Shown here one piece after another: positions 62,285 to 64,000 of a DNA stretch of 64,000 nucleotides. The position numbers and the translations under genes are program-made. Position 1 is the stretch's first letter. Each line of letters starts with the position of its first letter. The DNA comes from Microbacterium sp. ABRD28 (GTDB taxonomy: Bacteria; Actinomycetota; Actinomycetes; Actinomycetales; Microbacteriaceae). The notes beneath the pieces are model-generated. The model saw nothing but the letters and a program-made list of their open reading frames with translations. It had not been told where the DNA came from and made no database searches. The stretch covers positions 496,001 through 560,000 of the forward strand of contig NZ_CP031015.1 in NCBI RefSeq assembly GCF_003850245.1, written 5' to 3'.

Positions 62285-63505
62285 ATGTCAACGAACAGAG
62301 CTGTCGCGTACAAAGGGCCCGGAAAGGTCGAGGTGATCGACACCGCCTACCCCGAGTTCGAACTCAAGGACGGGCCGGGCGTGAACCCGGCGAACGTCGG
62401 CCGCAAGGTGCCTCACGGAGCGATCCTCAAAACGGTGTCGACGAACATCTGCGGTTCGGACCAGCACATGGTGCGCGGCCGCACCACGGCTCCCGCGGGC
62501 CTCGTCCTCGGGCACGAGATCACCGGTGAGGTCGTGGAGGTGGGCCCCGACGTCGAGTTCATCAAAGTCGGAGACATCGTCTCGGTCCCCTTCAACATCG
62601 CCTGCGGCCGGTGCCGCAACTGCAAGGAGGGCAAGACGGGGATCTGCCTCAACGTCAACCCCGACCGACCCGGCAGCGCCTACGGCTACGTCGACATGGG
62701 CGGCTGGGTGGGCGGCCAGGCCGAGTTCGTGCTCGTGCCCTACGCCGACTGGAACCTGCTGAAGTTCCCCGACCGCGACCAGGCGCTGGAGAAGATCCTC
62801 GACCTGACGATGCTGTCGGACATCTTCCCCACGGGCTTCCACGGTGCCTACACCGCCGGGGTCGGACCGGGTTCCACCGTCTACATCGCCGGTGCCGGTC
62901 CCGTCGGGCTCGCCGCGGCCGTGGGCGCCCAGCTTCTCGGTGCGGCGGTCGTGATCGTCGGCGACCTGAACGAGGAGCGCCTCGCACAGGCACGCTCGTT
63001 CGGCGCCGAGACCGTCGATGTGTCGAAGGGTGACCCGAAGGACCAGATCGAGCAGATCCTCGGGGTGCCCGAGGTCGACTGCGCGGTCGATGCGGTCGGC
63101 TTCGAGGCGCGCGGCCACGGCGCGGACTCCAGCCACGAGGCGCCGGCGACCGTGCTGAACTCGCTGATGGACCTCACCGCCGCCGGCGGCGCCCTCGGCA
63201 TCCCCGGGCTCTACGTCACGGGCGACCCGGGCGGCATCGACGAGGCTGCTAAGGTCGGCTCGCTGTCGCTGCGACTCGGGCTCGGGTGGGCGAAGTCGCT
63301 GTCGTTCACGACGGGCCAGTGCCCGGTGATGAAGTACAACCGCCGGCTGATGATGGCGATCCTCCACGACAGGGTGCAGATCGCCAAGGCCGTCAACGCC
63401 ACGCCGATCTCACTCGACGACGCCCCGCGCGGCTACGAGGAGTTCGACCAGGGCGCGGCGCGCAAGTACGTGCTGAACCCGAACGGATACATCAAGGCCG
63501 CGTGA
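62285..63505 (+). CDS. fdhA: Zinc-dependent formaldehyde dehydrogenase, glutathione-independent (MDR family)
   Basis: 406 residues from the second of two adjacent ATGs (AGAGG six bases before). MSTNRAVAYKGPGKVEVIDT is the family start. Catalytic zinc ligands are in NICGSDQHMVRGR and LGHEITGEVVEVG; the structural site is CGRCRNCKEGKTGIC. The NAD motif is YIAGAGPVGLAAA. The length and the extra loop (GYVDMGGWVGGQAEFVLVPY) match Pseudomonas-type FdhA, which converts formaldehyde to formate without glutathione. Confidence 0.92.
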   Translation: MSTNRAVAYKGPGKVEVIDTAYPEFELKDGPGVNPANVGRKVPHGAILKTVSTNICGSDQHMVRGRTTAPAGLVLGHEITGEVVEVGPDVEFIKVGDIVSVPFNIACGRCRNCKEGKTGICLNVNPDRPGSAYGYVDMGGWVGGQAEFVLVPYADWNLLKFPDRDQALEKILDLTMLSDIFPTGFHGAYTAGVGPGSTVYIAGAGPVGLAAAVGAQLLGAAVVIVGDLNEERLAQARSFGAETVDVSKGDPKDQIEQILGVPEVDCAVDAVGFEARGHGADSSHEAPATVLNSLMDLTAAGGALGIPGLYVTGDPGGIDEAAKVGSLSLRLGLGWAKSLSFTTGQCPVMKYNRRLMMAILHDRVQIAKAVNATPISLDDAPRGYEEFDQGAARKYVLNPNGYIKAA

Positions 63506-63514
63506 TGACGCGCC

Positions 63515-63548
63515 CGTGCTCGCGGGGCGAACACGCCCCGCGAGCACG
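63515..63548. terminator. Bidirectional terminator hairpin
   Basis: A perfect 15-bp stem (CGTGCTCGCGGGGCG with its complement) and an AACA loop, 10 bases after the fdhA stop and 16 bases after the end of the convergent permease gene. Confidence 0.85.
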
Positions 63549-63563
63549 ACGTCACATCCCCGC

Positions 63564-64000
63564 TCAGCGGAACCGCCGCCGATACGCCAGCGCGGCGCCG
63601 AGGTAGGCGACCACGAGGATCCCTCCGCACCAGACGAGGGCGATCCAGAGGTCCGCGCCAGGAGCCTCGCCCGCGAGAAGCGCCCGCATCGCGTTCACGA
63701 TCGACGTGACCGGCTGATACTCCGCGAACCACCGCACCGGCCCCGGCATCGTGTCGGTCGGAACGAAGGCCGAGCTCAGGAACGGCAGGAAGATCAGCGG
63801 GTACGAGAAGGCGCTGGCGCCGTCGACGGTCTTCGCCGTGAGTCCCGCGATCACGGCGAGCCAGGTGAGCGCGAGGGTGAACAGGAGCAGGATGCCGCCG
63901 ACCGCGAGCCATGCCCCGAGGCTCGCAGGGCTCCGGAACCCGATGACGAGCGCCACGGCGACGACGACGGCCAGAGACACCGCGTTCGCCACGACGGACG
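63564..64000 (-). CDS. ABC-2 type transporter permease, C-terminal part
   Basis: The frame is open to the window end, so the N-terminus is missing. The visible 145 residues have at least three membrane segments and the DrrB/ABC-2 signature (FLPFLSSAFVPTDTMPGPVR, WFAEYQPVTSIVNAMRALLA). They end in LAYRRRFR. It probably exports a drug, lipid or polysaccharide with an ATPase encoded outside the window. Confidence 0.88.
   Translation of the reverse strand, partial: SVVANAVSLAVVVAVALVIGFRSPASLGAWLAVGGILLLFTLALTWLAVIAGLTAKTVDGASAFSYPLIFLPFLSSAFVPTDTMPGPVRWFAEYQPVTSIVNAMRALLAGEAPGADLWIALVWCGGILVVAYLGAALAYRRRFR

Overview
The window is high-GC actinobacterial chromosome. It carries the replication-origin neighbourhood of a Microbacteriaceae-type genome, most likely Microbacterium or a close relative. 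This is inferred from gene order (rpmH-rnpA-yidD-yidC-khpB-rsmG-parA-parB on one side of oriC, dnaA-dnaN-recF-dciA-gyrB-gyrA on the other), from crgA and the fhaA-fhaB-pstP-rodA-pbpA-pknA-pknB cluster, from the class E sortase, and from protein similarity recalled from the families. No database search was possible.

Layout. 0-3.5 kb: end of a GNAT acetyltransferase, then two secreted low-complexity surface proteins. The second joins chaplin-like repeats, a collagen-like stalk and an LAATG sorting signal, and is split by a one-base deletion. 3.7-5.4 kb: rpsF-ssb-rpsR-rplI operon (minus strand). 5.5-12.7 kb: homocysteine methyltransferase, a GT1 glycosyltransferase divergent from a TetR regulator, two unknown genes, a zinc alcohol dehydrogenase and an FBP-domain protein. 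12.8-16.8 kb: DUF779 protein, aldehyde dehydrogenase, GAF-type regulator and a VOC gene with an amber codon. 16.9-25.6 kb: cca, a methyltransferase, DUF6049 protein, murJ, trxB, trxA. 25.6-28.7 kb: a decayed integrated element between trxA and its probable terminator. It holds a ribbon-helix-helix gene, an IS3-family element, and two halves of one HTH gene in permuted order. 28.8-36.6 kb: a small unknown gene, parB, parA, a parS array embedded in a roughly 160-bp degenerate tandem repeat, a decayed GIY-YIG gene, then rsmG, khpB, yidC, yidD, rnpA, rpmH. 36.6-38.9 kb: dnaA and oriC. 38.9-47.1 kb: dnaN, recF, dciA, gyrB, gyrA and a DUF3566 gene. 47.1-52.6 kb: tRNA-Ile, tRNA-Ala, Nudix, YbaK, a membrane protein, cyclophilin, rhomboid, crgA, class E sortase and a glutamine amidotransferase. 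52.7-61.7 kb: the Ser/Thr kinase and cell-shape operon. 61.7-64 kb: tRNA-Leu, a formaldehyde dehydrogenase and the end of an ABC-2 permease.

How the genes work together. Transcription mostly runs away from oriC on both arms. DnaA boxes, dnaN, recF, dciA and gyrase form the replication module. ParA, ParB and ten parS or parS-like sites form the segregation module. The pknB cluster, crgA, rodA, pbpA and murJ handle peptidoglycan growth and division. The class E sortase is a plausible partner for the LAATG-tailed collagen-like protein. The most unusual features are the parS-repeat array, the permuted element behind trxA, and the frameshifted surface protein.
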